In this document: in pieces, positions 1 through 13,682 of the stretch
Numbering within the stretch: position 1 is the stretch's first letter
How the letters are laid out: each line of letters opens with the position of its first letter
Source: Chromera velia
Lineage: Eukaryota; Sar; Chromeraceae
NCBI GenBank assembly: GCA_018398765.1
Contig: JAHBMJ010000685.1
Span: 1-33,482, forward strand
DNA: 33,482 nt
Direction: 5' to 3'
Made by a program: the position numbers and the translations under genes
The notes under the pieces: model-generated
Told to the model about the DNA's origin: nothing
Database searches by the model: none
The model's input: the letters and a program-made list of their open reading frames with translations, nothing else

Positions 1-610
1 GGGGGGGGAGACGGAGATTTTTTTGGCATTCGGGAAAGCATTGCCTGGATGAACGCGTTTCTCTCTCGCTCGTTCTCTTCCTCGTCAACCACCCCAATGG
101 CTTTCCGCCCACCCCGCCCTCTACCCTCTCTCTCAAATGGATCCCGAGCAGCCGGCCACCCCGACCACAACCCCCCCTGACGCTCCCCCATACGATATCG
201 AATAGTTCCAAATGTCGCCTGGGCAGCAATTTGGGTGGCGGTGATCGAGTCTTTGGCTCTATGTATGGCCGTGAAAGGCTTTTTGTCATCGTCTTCGTCT
301 GGAAACCTCAACTGGACCACCACACGAGCATCACTGAGCTTTCTCTCCTCATCCATCTGGCCGGTCAACAAACCGAAGGCTGCGGAGATTTTGTGCTTTT
401 GAAGTTTCTCCACAAGCGCGACGGAATCAATCTTCATCAACAGCTCCTTTCCCATCGCGTACACAACCTTCGGCCCCGCGTTCTTATCATTAGCCCCCCT
501 CCACTGTCCCACAAGAAGTTTGGGGACATATTTGGCGTGGGCAAAGTCGGGGTCGAAGGCCTTCTCGGTCGGCTGCTCTCACGCATGCAGCACAAACAAA
601 CTAATCAACG

Positions 611-661
<51 letters not shown>

Positions 662-887
662 AGGAGAGAGAATGTTGGCCGCATGGCTGGTTCAAGTGAT
701 CAAACAGATGCATGGAAGGAGAGGATGAAGGGATCGACCGATCGAATCTGGTGGATGGGCGACAGACAAACAGTCAGACAGGCAGCTCTGTCGGACAGGG
801 GAAGGAGAAGGAAGAAGCAGCACAAACTTTAAACAGGCAGACTGACAGAGACAGAGACAGAGACATACGCAGACGCAGACACACACA

Positions 888-932
<45 letters not shown>

Positions 933-2616
933 CTAACGTATACAAACACGTATGGAAATTACACACATAGACACGCATACGAATACACCCACAATTACTC
1001 ACTCAACCCTACACAGACACCAATGTGTGAAGAAACAGCGGGAAAGACAGATGACCCCTTCCTCTCCTCTCAAGCTTAATCTCCCCCCCACCCAGCCAAC
1101 GCACTGACTGTCCTACTAAGTTCCCTACGTACCTCAGGGAATTTCATCCTGAGTGCCGACTCCATGATGCCCTCAAGTTTCGCTTCCGATTCCTCCTTCG
1201 TCCACTCTTCAGGTACAGGAGGTTCCATGGTTCTCCCAACTACCTTGCTCACACGGTCCTTCAAGCCAAGCGGGCCCTGGTGGGCCTGAAAGAAATCCTT
1301 TAGCGCTGCCGCATTCAACTCACACCCCTTGCCTCGTCCTTTCAAATACTCTCCAACTCCTTTTATCCCGTTGCCCACATAAAAAGTCGCTGCGCCAAAA
1401 TCATCATCATCTTCTTCCTCCCCCTCTGTTTTTGTCTCCTCCACATCACGAACAGACCCCACATCACCCAAACACCTTGAAGAAGCTGTATCGTCGTCTT
1501 CCCCTGCCTTCGTCTCCTCATTTGGGGGTGTGCGCTTCCCTTCTTGTCTTCTGCTGCTGCTTATGCTGTGTCTTTGCGGCTTCTCGTTATCTGTCGGGTG
1601 TTTTGCCTGGTTGCTGCGACCAGGCGTGACCTCCTCCCCCCCCTCATTCTCGGCAGCGGCTGCCGCCCATGGGTCTGCCTCTGCCGTCGCTCTGCTGGGT
1701 CTGCGTGCAACTGTGGTGTCACGCGAAGCTCTCGGACCCTCAACATCCTCTCTTCCGCTCTCTCTCTCTTGCTGCTGTTGCTGCTGGGGGCGCTGTCTCG
1801 TGTTGCCCCTCGGGTCCCCGGCAGCGGCATCTGCTGCGGGGGGGGCATTCTGAGGACGTCGGGAGACAGGCACAGGGGAGGGGTGCCTCGACCCGGGCCC
1901 CGCGTTTGCCTCTCTGTCTCTGGGGGCGCGGTCCTCAACCGTCTGAGAAGCCCCCCCCCGCTCCCCCCGGTCTGAGGCCGACGGCGTGCTGCCTAGACCC
2001 ACCGCTTGTTGTGGATTTTCCTCCACTCTTCGCCTTCGGCACTGCAGTCATCAGCAAAAAAAAGATGGAAATGCCGTCGCTTCTTCTCAATAGTGTGCAA
2101 CATCGAGTTTCTGTAAAGAGGGGGGGGGATGTTGAATACTTAGACCGCAGCAAGTGCAGGAGAGCAAAACCATCTTGTTTCTTTCACACAGTGTGAGGGT
2201 GCCAGCTCTAGAAACAGAATCTCAGTCGAGGAAGCGCCCGAAGAAGAAAAAAGAGAATTCCTGTCTGCCTGCCTGCCTGATTATCTCTCTCCTCGTGGCA
2301 TCTGTGTTCTCTCGTCAATGAAGTTCTCCCTCCCTCAGAGCAAATAAAAGTGCACCGCAGAGAAGGAAAAGAAAAAAAAGGCAGAAAAAAAAACAATAAG
2401 AAATGAGTGGGGAAAGAAACAAAAAACAAGACGCATGACCGACGGACCTCGTCTCTGTATTCGAAGAAACGCTCGAATACCTCCACAAATTTTTCCACCT
2501 CCTGCACACAAAAAAACAGAAGCAGAAGAAGGCCATGGAACACCCATTGCGATTCTTTCTGAGCCTCTCTCTCTCTCTCTCTCAAAGGAGAAAGGGCGAG
2601 TAGTCAGGCGGTTGGG

Positions 2617-2648
<32 letters not shown>

Positions 2649-2671
2649 GCCTGACTACTCGCCCTTTCTCC

Positions 2672-2719
<48 letters not shown>

Positions 2720-3164
2720 CACACACACGCGCGCGCAGAGAAAGAGAGTGAGGGGTGGAGAGAGAGAGAACTCACCTCAGTCCAAACAGCTTCCCCCAAA
2801 TCCATCTGGAGTCTCCATGCCAGTTTTTTCTCTTTCTTTGTCACGAACACCTGCAAGTGTCGTTGCTTGCAGGGTAACAAAAGACAGAGACGCAGGCAGG
2901 CAAGGAAGAAGGGAGTGAAGAGGGCGGGAGAAGCGAGTAAAGGATGGTCAGTCTCTGAGGAGGAAGTCAAGAGAGAAGCAGTCTCTTTTCTGTCTGTCTC
3001 ATACCAGGTTCTCAGAAAGACGGAAGGAAGACCGCTTTTTCCGCTTTCCGCTGCGCGTCTGCTTTGGTCGTTTCGGTTCGCCACCCTCTCTCTGCCCACC
3101 GCTTTGTCCCACTCCAGCTTTGTGTCTGTCAGTCACTCAATCACCAAGTCAGTCAACTTCTGTC

Positions 3165-3209
<45 letters not shown>

Positions 3210-4280
3210 CACACATGCACACGCACGAACACGCAAACGTTTGGTCAAGAACCGCCGTCTGTCTGCACTCTGTCTCTCTCGCCAAAGAAAGGCCCAGACA
3301 GGGCCGTGCCTCTCGAACGGACTCCCGGATGGACATCAATACCACAACAAACACCATCTGCACGCCCACTGTGCTGCTGCCGAAACGCTTTTCTGATCGC
3401 CGAAGTCCGAAAACTTCTTGCGAGACTACGACAGGACAGAAAAAAATGGACGAAAAGAAAGAAAAGAAGCGTGACTCTGCATGCCGCTGCCTGGCTGCAT
3501 TCAGGGCTACTCACGGTGCTCTTGTCGAGAAGATCTTTGACTTGACGGCCATACTCCTCCTTATCTTCAGCCAGGGCCCGGAACATTGGTTGATTCAAGA
3601 GAGACCTGCAGAAGTTGAGCCGCTTCGCATCCTGAGAGAAGGCAGTAGGCAGGCAAGCAGGGAGGGAGGGAGCGAAGAGAGGGGAGCATTTACGATCTGC
3701 CTTTCAATAGATGATGTTTCCGAGAACAAAGGAAGGGACAGAAAACGTTTGAGTGAACCATGCATCGCCAGGATCCTTCCTTGCTTACTCGCATCAACTG
3801 GCCAGTTTATTTCCGCATCTGCGTTTTGACATGTGGCAACCTGCCTACACAAACGCCAGACACCGAAAGAAGAAGCGACAAGTCTGCCTTCAGATAGGCC
3901 TTGCTCGGCGCCCGCGTTGCCAACCAGATGGGGACAGACACAGAAATCATCAAACGATCGAATCCTTTGGAGACGGGAAGCTTGACAAACAGGAAGCCCG
4001 ACAGAGAGACAGACCACGACCTTCTTTTCCCTTCTCTATTTGCTTCTTTGACCCTGTAGATAGACCCATAGGAAGGCACACAAACAGACACATATGCAGA
4101 GTGGCATAACTAACTGCAAAGACAAAGGATGTAGAAACACGAAGCGGGTAGAGGGGACAAGACAGAGTCTCAACGACTCGAAACAGGAGAAACACGTGAG
4201 ATGGAACTCAAAACGGAAGAAGGAAGACTTACCTGCTGCAGGACATCCTCAACCTTTCGGATGAAATCCTGGGAGACCAT
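1..4280 (-). CDS. Unrecognised multi-exon gene, 3' end beyond the window
   Basis: I do not recognise this protein. Six exons on the minus strand join in frame: 4280 (or about 4318)-4233, 3631-3515, 2850-2776, 2501-2448, 2041-1133 and 572 to the window edge. All junctions are phase 0. Donors are GTAAGT, GTGAGT, GTGAGT, GTCCGT and GTACGT, and every acceptor is CAG. About 590 residues are visible. The first exons are short, charged and probably helical. The 909-nt exon encodes a disordered stretch rich in R, Q, S and A with a six-Gln run and an acidic EGEEEDDDD patch, then a more ordered part around FGAATFYVGNGIKG. The last exon has no stop before position 1 and ends in a basic, Gly/Arg-rich segment. 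The start is unsure: the ATG at 4280 is the only in-frame ATG after an upstream stop, but a CTTTCAG acceptor at 4319 would allow an earlier 5' exon. The 54-nt exon is the weakest call. Confidence 0.62.
573..1132 (-). repeat. Intron of the left-edge gene, full of microsatellites
   Basis: This intron lies between the last two visible exons of the left-edge gene. On the plus strand it holds (GA)n at about 612-660, (CA)n at about 877-904 followed directly by (GA)n to about 932, and short CAGA-type repeats. The small ORFs here are read-through of these repeats, not genes. Confidence 0.7.
2564..2719. repeat. Compound inverted repeat with microsatellite arms, inside an intron
   Basis: Two perfect 29-bp arms face each other at 2584-2612 and 2646-2674, separated by 33 bases that are mostly (CA)n. 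Outside them, (CT)n on the left (about 2564-2583) is matched by (GT)n (2675-2701) and then (GA)n (2702-2719) on the right. The unit therefore reads CT, unique arm, CA, unique arm reversed, GT, GA, and a single strand could fold along most of its length. It sits in the intron between the 75-nt and 54-nt exons of the left-edge gene. Confidence 0.85.
3173..3202. repeat. (CA)n microsatellite in an intron
   Basis: A run of CA dinucleotides followed by degenerate CACT/CACG repeats, in the intron between exons 3515-3631 and 2776-2850 of the left-edge gene. ORFs that run through it are artefacts. Confidence 0.8.
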
Positions 4281-4318
4281 CTCTACGACCAGAGAGCGCC
4301 TTTCTTCTTTCTGGTCGA

Positions 4319-5294
4319 CTGAAAGAGATTCAGCTGCCTTCTCCACCAGTCAAATAAAAGCCTTGCAACCCTCCTCTTCGTTTTGACCGTCTAGCGGCCC
4401 TCTGCGGGGACCGGTCAGCCAGAGACTGTTACTGGAAGACGCGGAAGCAAACGATTCTACGGCCCCCACCTGACTTGTCTTCACTGACAGTGCAAAAGCT
4501 CCCCTGAGCGCCGGAGACGGAGACTAAAAGAAAGTGGCCGGGACACTGGAGCTTAAACGCAAGCCGCTCGTGTAAGTGGTTCCCCGGAAATTATCGCACC
4601 TCTCTATAACCAACTACCCGACCGGTTCCTGTGTTTTACAGGTGTGCCAGAACTGAACCAGAGAAGGTCCTTTCAGAGAGCAAAAGCAATTAAATTCGCT
4701 TGTTTGTGGGTCGAGAGTCGAAGTTTCAATCGAGATCACTGAATGGTCGAAATCTTATCAATCTGTTCAAACTCACTCTTCCAGGCCGGCTGAACGGAGT
4801 CGGGCAGCTAGGCTAGAGCAAATCACAGAAGCGTGTGGCACGAAGAGAGGAATATTAATATGATCATCCCTTTCGGGGGCAAATTCGGGCTTCGAAGTTT
4901 GGAAATGTTTGTTGGGAGACTGTTGGTTTCTCGATGATCGATCATTGTGTCAGACTGCCGCGGGCCGGCTGCATGGGGTCGCAAATTAATTAAGCTTTTT
5001 TTTCAGAGCTTGGAGACGGCAATCTGTCTGATGCCAGGAGACGAGACGCTCGGAGACGGTGCATGCAAGGTCACTGGTACCAGCTGAGTAGACGGACAAG
5101 TGAAGAGACGTGAGTGTCACTGAGTGAAGCTAGAGTGTCGATCGAACTCAAAAAGCCCCCTGGCACCGCCCCCTAGTTTTTCAGGCCGCAGTGATTCACA
5201 GTCGTCAAGCTTGCTTACCTGAACACGTCTGGAAGACGCAAGCTAGCTTCAGTCAGGGACGGATAGCCTGATAGTGAACTAAGTGAAGGTCGGT
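4319..5294. other. Divergent intergenic region
   Basis: This is the gap between the minus-strand left-edge gene and the plus-strand flavoprotein gene. It has no convincing ORF. It probably holds both promoters and possibly an undetected 5' exon of the left-edge gene. The 8-mer GGAGACGG occurs at 4513, 5012 and 5052. No TATA box could be assigned with confidence. Confidence 0.5.
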
Positions 5295-8381
<3,087 letters not shown>

Positions 8382-9135
8382 CCTGTTTGCATACATATGT
8401 CTCTATGTTACTCTATGTACTAAGCAGTGCAGTCAGTACTAGAGTTACCTAGGGTCGACAGAATGCACCACCCGACCAGCTGAAAATGGACGTTTCGAAA
8501 GAGGGCTTTTTAAGCTGATGATCAAAGATAGAGATACTCAAAACAGGCAGTAACGAATGTACAATACTAAAGCTACAGCTTAGCTGCGGAAAGCTGGAGA
8601 CATATATCAGCTACCATGCAACCGACATCCACCGACCTGCATGATGGGCTGTTGGAGACGTCGGACTGTCTAGAGTGATGGAGACTGATGGAGACTGTCT
8701 AAGATTGTCGGCAATATGGTGGGCTCGATCCTACCGGGGTGGATNGGGGTCCGGGCTGCGCGCGATCGAAATATAAAAAGCGTGCATGCATATGGCGCCT
8801 CGCCACCTCGGGGAGGATGTTCTGCATGAGCACCAAACCTATGTGACTACTAGCTAAGTCACCACTTAAGACCTACAGAATTTGAAAGAGAAGTTAACGA
8901 TAGAATCGAAGTTCCTGGAACATTCCGTCATGTGAATTCGTACGTGATGTCTCGAAGGTGGCGCTTCCTATGGCCCTTGAATGTCGTCTGACACTTCAGT
9001 CTCCCTAGCAGCAGGGGTTTCAGAGACGTCTGAGCAGTTACATCCCCGTCTACTCTGCATCGTTCTGACTCCTGAACTTTGAGAGAGCCTGACGAATGTG
9101 AATTGACCTGTTTGAAGCGGTGCTCGCATCTTTAA
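8382..9135. other. Intergenic region
   Basis: No gene was found between the flavoprotein stop and the PPR reading frame. There is one undetermined base at 8745. A small cluster of GGAGACTG/GGAGACGT words occurs at about 8654-8700. Confidence 0.5.
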
Positions 9136-12100
9136 GGTGTCCGCAAACCCTCTTGCATTGGTGTAATACGTCTGCTCTTTTTCTTCCTCGCCCGTCTCAT
9201 CGTTTTCTCGGAGACTGTGGGGCTGGCGTCTTTCGCGTCTCTACCGACGTCGCAGTGGCGGTTGGCCCCTGCTTCTTTTCTGGTTACATCTATAGAGTTT
9301 TCTCATGCGAGGCAAAGAATTCATGTAAACTTCGATGCTCACGTGCAACTGTCAGCCATTGCTGGAGACGGCAAAAGCCGACTGCCGTCTCCAGAACGAG
9401 GAGGAAAGGCAGACAGACGAGTAGAACGGCCTCTTCCCCTAGATAGGCAGGTGAAGGGCCAGATGGAGAAGGGCACCAGAACGGGTGGAGACTTAAGGAG
9501 AGGCAGCCAAAATAAACCAACGGGCGCCCTGAGATGTGGAGACGGCTCCGCATCTCTCCGGCCGAGGTTGAGATGGAGAGACGGCAGAAGTCTTGGAGGC
9601 CCAGACCAAAATTCGGACAGACACGAGAGAGACAGACAAGGTAATTGGTCTAGAGTTCAGCAACATAGAGGGACCAAATTAAACCCTGTCCGTCAAGTGT
9701 CTCAAACGAGGGTGGGGGGTAGAAACAACCTGGGTGGGGGTGTTCAGAGACGGATGCGTAGGGCTTCGGCGCCTGCTCCACTCGGAAAGGGGCAAAGGAG
9801 AAACCTCGACTTTCTGAAGATCTACACCTCCCGTATCGCGAAGGCAGGCAAGCAAGGGAAGTGGAAGGAAGCCCTGCAGCTGTTCGAAGAACTAAAGCAA
9901 AAGAAGATCGAGCCTAGCAACATCACGTACAACTCTCTGATCAGTGCATTGGCGAAAGCGGCCGGAGGCAGTCAGTGTGAAAGAGCGCTGCAGCTTTTTG
10001 AACAGATGAAGCAAGAGGGGGTAGGGTATGACAAGATCACGTACAACTCTCTAATTGGTGCAATGGCGAGCGCAGCTGGGGGCAGTCAGTGGGAAAAAGC
10101 GCTGCTTTTTTGAACAGATGAAACAAGAGGGGTTCGAGCCTGACGACAGGACGTACAATACATTGATCAACGTAATGGCAAAAGCGCCCGAGGGCAGTCA
10201 GTGGGAAAGAGCGCTGCAGCTTTTTGATGAGATGAAACAAGAGGGGGTCGCGTATGACGAGATCACATACAGCTCTCTGATAAGTGCAATGGCGAACGCG
10301 GCCGGAGGCAATCAGTGGGAAAGAGCGCTGCAGCTTTTTGAACAGATGAAGCAAGAGGGGGTAGAGCCTAACGACAGAACGTACAGCTCTCTGATCAGTG
10401 TAATGGCGAACGCGCCCGAGGGCAGTCAGTGGGAAAGAGCGCTGCAGCTTTTTGCACAGATGAAAGAAGAGGGGGTAGAGTGTAACGAGATCACGTACAA
10501 CTCTCTGATTAGTGCAATGGCGAACGTGGCCGGGGGCAGTCAGTGGGAAAGAGTGCTGCAGCTTTTTGATGAGATGAAACAAGAGGGGGTCGACTGTAAC
10601 GAGATCACGTACAGCTCTCTGATTAGTGCAATGGCGAACGCGGCCGGGAGCAGTCAGTGGGAAAGAGCGCTGCAGCTTTTTGATGAGGTGAAGCGAGAGG
10701 GGGTACAATGTAACAAGATCACGTACAACTCTCTAATTAGTGCAATGGCGAACGCCGCCGGGGGCAGTCAGTGGGAAAGAGCGCTGCAGCTTTTTGAACA
10801 GATGAAACAAGAGGGGTTCGAGCCTGACGACAGGACGTACAATGCGTTGATGAGCGCAATGGCAAAAGCGCCCGGTGGGAGTCAGTGGGAAAGAGCGCTG
10901 CAGCTTTTTGATAAGATGAAGCGAGAGGGGGTCGAGTGTGACGAGATCATGTACAACTCTCTGATTAGTGCAATAGCAAACGCGGCCGGAGGCAGTCAGT
11001 GGGAAAGAGCGCTGCAGCTTTTTGATGAGATGAAACAAGAGGGGTTCGAGCCTAACGAGAGGACGTACAATGCGTTGATCAACGCAATGGCAAAAGCGCC
11101 CGGGGGCAGTCAGTGGGAAAGAGCGCTGCAGCTTTTTGAACAGATGAAACAAGAGGGGTTCGAGCCTAACGACAGGACGTACAATGCGTTGATCAGCGCA
11201 AAGGCAAAAGCGCCCGGTGGGAGTCAGTGGGAAAGAGCGCTGCAGCTTTTTGCACAGATGAAAGAAGAGGGGGTAGAGTGTGACGAGATCACGTACAGCT
11301 CTCTGATTAGTGCAATGGAAAACGCGGTCGGAGGCAGTCAGTGGGAAAGAGTGCTGCAGATTTTTGATAAGATGAAGCAAGAGGGGGTAGAGCCTAACGA
11401 CAGAACGTACAGCTCTCTGATTAGTGCAATGGCAAAAGCGCCCGAGGGCAGTCAGTGGGAAAAAGCACTGCAGCTTTTTGAAAAGATAAAACAAGAGGGG
11501 GTCGAGTGTAACGAGATCACGTACAACTCTCTGATTAGTGCAATGGTGAACGCGGCCGGGGGCAGTGAGTGGGAAAGAGCGCTGCAGCTTTTTGATGAGA
11601 TGAAACAAGAGGGGGTCGAGTGTGACGAGATCATGTACAGCTCTCTGATCAGTGCAATGGCGAACGCGGCCGGGAGCAGTCAGTGGGAAAGAGCGCTGCA
11701 GCTTTTTGATGAGGTGAAGCGAGAGGGGGTACAATGTAACAAGATCACGTACAACTCTCTAATTAGTGCAATGGTGAGCGCGGCTGGGGGCAGTCAGTGG
11801 GAAAGAGCGCTGCAGCTTTTTGAACAGATAAAACAAGACGGGGTCGAGTGTGACGAGATCACGTACAGCTCTCTGATTAGTGCAATGGCAAAAGCGCCCG
11901 GGGGCAGTCAGTGGGAAAGAGCGCTGCAGCTTTTTGATGAGATGAAACAAGAGGGGGTCGAGTGTGACGAGATCACGTACAGCTCTCTGATTAGTACAAT
12001 GGCGAACGCGGCCGGAGGCAGTCAGTGGGAAAGAGCGCTGCAGCTTTTTGGACAGATGAAGCAAGAGGGGGTCGAGTATTACGAGATCACGTACAATGCA

Positions 12101-12253
12101 TTGATCAGCGCAATGGCGAACGCACCCGAGGGCAGTCAGTGGGAAAGAGCGCTGCAGCTTTTTGAACAGATGAAGCAAGAAGGGGTAGTGCCCAACAAGA
12201 TCACATACAGGTTTCTAATGAGTACAATCGCAAAGGCGCTTGCGGACATCTAG
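9136..12253 (+). CDS. PPR (pentatricopeptide-like) repeat protein, reading frame broken once
   Basis: PPR proteins bind RNA, usually in organelles, with one helical hairpin per base. About 20 full repeats and a partial last one run from about 9918 to the TAG at 12251-12253. Each unit is 38 residues (114 bp), with helix A like ITYNSLISAMANA and helix B like ERALQLFDEMKQEG. This is three residues longer than the 35-residue plant P-type, with an added GGSQW-type turn. Units are very similar in DNA and most carry a PstI site. The frame is open from 9136 after a TAA, but its first ATG is at 9463. The sequence before that ATG encodes a hydrophobic stretch that could be a leader, so a spliced 5' exon is likely. 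At about 10107 the expected CTGCAGCTTTTTGAA reads CTGCTTTTTTGAA: a net loss of two bases moves the frame. Apart from this break the product would be about 930 residues from ATG 9463. Confidence 0.88.
9364..9392. repeat. Short perfect hairpin
   Basis: A 10-bp stem (GGAGACGGCA / TGCCGTCTCC) encloses a 9-base loop. It lies upstream of the first ATG of the PPR frame, inside the open frame. Its role is unknown. The stem includes the GGAGACGG word that recurs in the window. Confidence 0.7.
9918..12240 (+). repeat. Tandem array of 114-bp PPR units with a nine-unit higher-order period
   Basis: About 20 copies of a 114-bp unit. The unit with the rare sequence GSSQWERALQLFDEVKREG occurs twice, exactly nine units (about 1026 bp) apart, at about 10644 and 11670. 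Its neighbours also match at a spacing of nine: the two PPR units that begin TYSS and end in Asn occur in both halves. This points to a block duplication on top of single-unit expansion. The long minus-strand ORFs in this array are shadows of the repeats. Confidence 0.85.
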
Positions 12254-12698
12254 TGGGAGCTAGAGAGCGTTGCAGCTGCGTGGCAGAATGGGTGAACAAG
12301 AGGGGACTGAGACCCGACGAGACCTCTTAGATCTTCATGGTTGGGTTCTATAGGAGCCTTTTCTGGTTCAGATTCATCATATATAATCGGAATCGCGCAA
12401 AACTCTTATGTTATATGATACAGCGTTCGAATACGAAGTGAACTTAAGAAAATATGTTGACACCGGTCACATACGGTTTTCAAAGTCAACTACGTCATCA
12501 TCATCATTATAGAAAGTGTACTCACACTATCTGCTATGCTAGCTGTTATATCACTATTATGTCACCAGACTGAGGATGCTGGCAGTGCTGCAGAGTTCTC
12601 TAGAGAGTTCTATCCTAGGGCAAGCTACTAGCCTCTTCATCGTTTTGTTCACAGACTATGGTATAGGGGTCTAGAATTGCTATCACAACACCTTATGA

Positions 12699-12781
12699 AG
12701 GGGCGTTGTGGGCCTTACGTGTATATAGCGCCTCGGGGGGGGGACGTCAGCCTTCGGCCGACGGCTATATACAACGCCCCT
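12699..12781. repeat. Imperfect inverted repeat, GC-rich centre
   Basis: The right arm GCTATATACAACGCCCCT (12764-12781) is matched by a left arm split into AGGGGCGTTGT (12699-12709) and GTATATAGC (12721-12729), with an 11-base insertion between the two halves. The centre holds a G run and a second small dyad around CCTTCGG. It may be a transposon end or a remnant. Confidence 0.75.
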
Positions 12782-12953
12782 GTAGGGGCATAGGGGGGCG
12801 TTGGGAGGGCGCTTTCCGGGGCCATACACAAGCCTTCAAGTCTAAGTTCAAGAGCCATTTTTTTTAGACCTGCATGCCGGTAAGGACCTTCTTCCAGGGG
12901 CCATAACTCTGATTGATTTCAAAGGATTACTACTCCACATCTGTCTTTGCATC

Positions 12954-13205
12954 ATGACTTTGTATAAAAGCTATTTGTTGGAGTGGAAGAACAAAGAGAA
13001 AGTTGAAGAGCTAGAGAGGAAGGTCACTGTAAAAAGCAAGCCGGTAAAAAAAAGAGGTCCGGGGCACCCGTGACCCGTCTGCCTATGCACCTCCTAGAAA
13101 GTCGAGGAAATGGAAATCGAATGGAAAGGATTCTCAGAGAAGGAAAAAACACCTGGGAGCCAAAAGAGAATCTGGAGAATACGTAGGAGATTCTTCAGCG
13201 TTTTT
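12954..13205 (+). pseudogene. Short broken basic ORF, possible transposase remnant
   Basis: ATG 12954 opens 38 codons that look like a coiled coil followed by a basic stretch (KPVKKRGPGHP) and a TGA. In another frame, starting just before that TGA, translation continues as a Lys/Arg-rich segment (RKSRKWKSNGKDSQRRKKH) to a stop near 13207. The RG-PGH element after a coiled coil is reminiscent of the linker in some transposases, but this is a weak resemblance. I do not claim a family. Confidence 0.25.
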
Positions 13206-13682
13206 TTGAGAAACACCCCAAGGCAGTGTCGCTTGTTATAGTGAATGTTTGATTTAGATTTAACAAACAGATTTTTATATATTAAAGGGTATATACTGAT
13301 GTAAGCTCGCTAGCTCTATATGATTATTTATAAGTTCAATTCATTTTTTTTTGTTCATAGACTATGGTATAGTATGATTAACCTAAACTAAAAGAAGCAG
13401 TCAGCTTACCTTTAGTTTACCTTGAACACAACTCAGACAAGAGACAAACTTCTACTTGTCTAAATTAGGGACTTATTCTTAGTCTAGCGCCGCGTCGGCT
13501 AAAGAAATTAAAAAAAAAAAGATTCCCCAAAATCTTTTACTTTTTTTTTTCTGGTCAAACAACTGTTGCAGTGTTACTCAAGTATTGTTCATATGTACAC
13601 AACTCTTAATTAAAATTAAATTGTAACAGTGTTGTTAAGTGTTGTTCAAGGTAAAAAAGTTATAAAAAAAAAAACTCCTCGC

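Larger units (their letters stand above)
12254..13475. other. AT-rich intergenic region with repeat remnants
   Basis: No intact gene was found. The region contains a GC-rich inverted repeat at 12699-12781, two copies of a 20-bp word (GTTCAYAGACTATGGTATAG) at 12647 and 13353, and a short ORF at 12954-13070 listed separately. Confidence 0.55.

Noticed and set aside
10037-12178. Long minus-strand open frames of 139-333 codons
   Set aside because: They are antisense shadows of the PPR repeat units; their own periodicity is the same 38 codons and they lack any family feature.
12647-13372. Possible LTR pair from two copies of GTTCAYAGACTATGGTATAG
   Set aside because: The shared part is only about 20 bp and the flanks differ, so a long terminal repeat is not supported.
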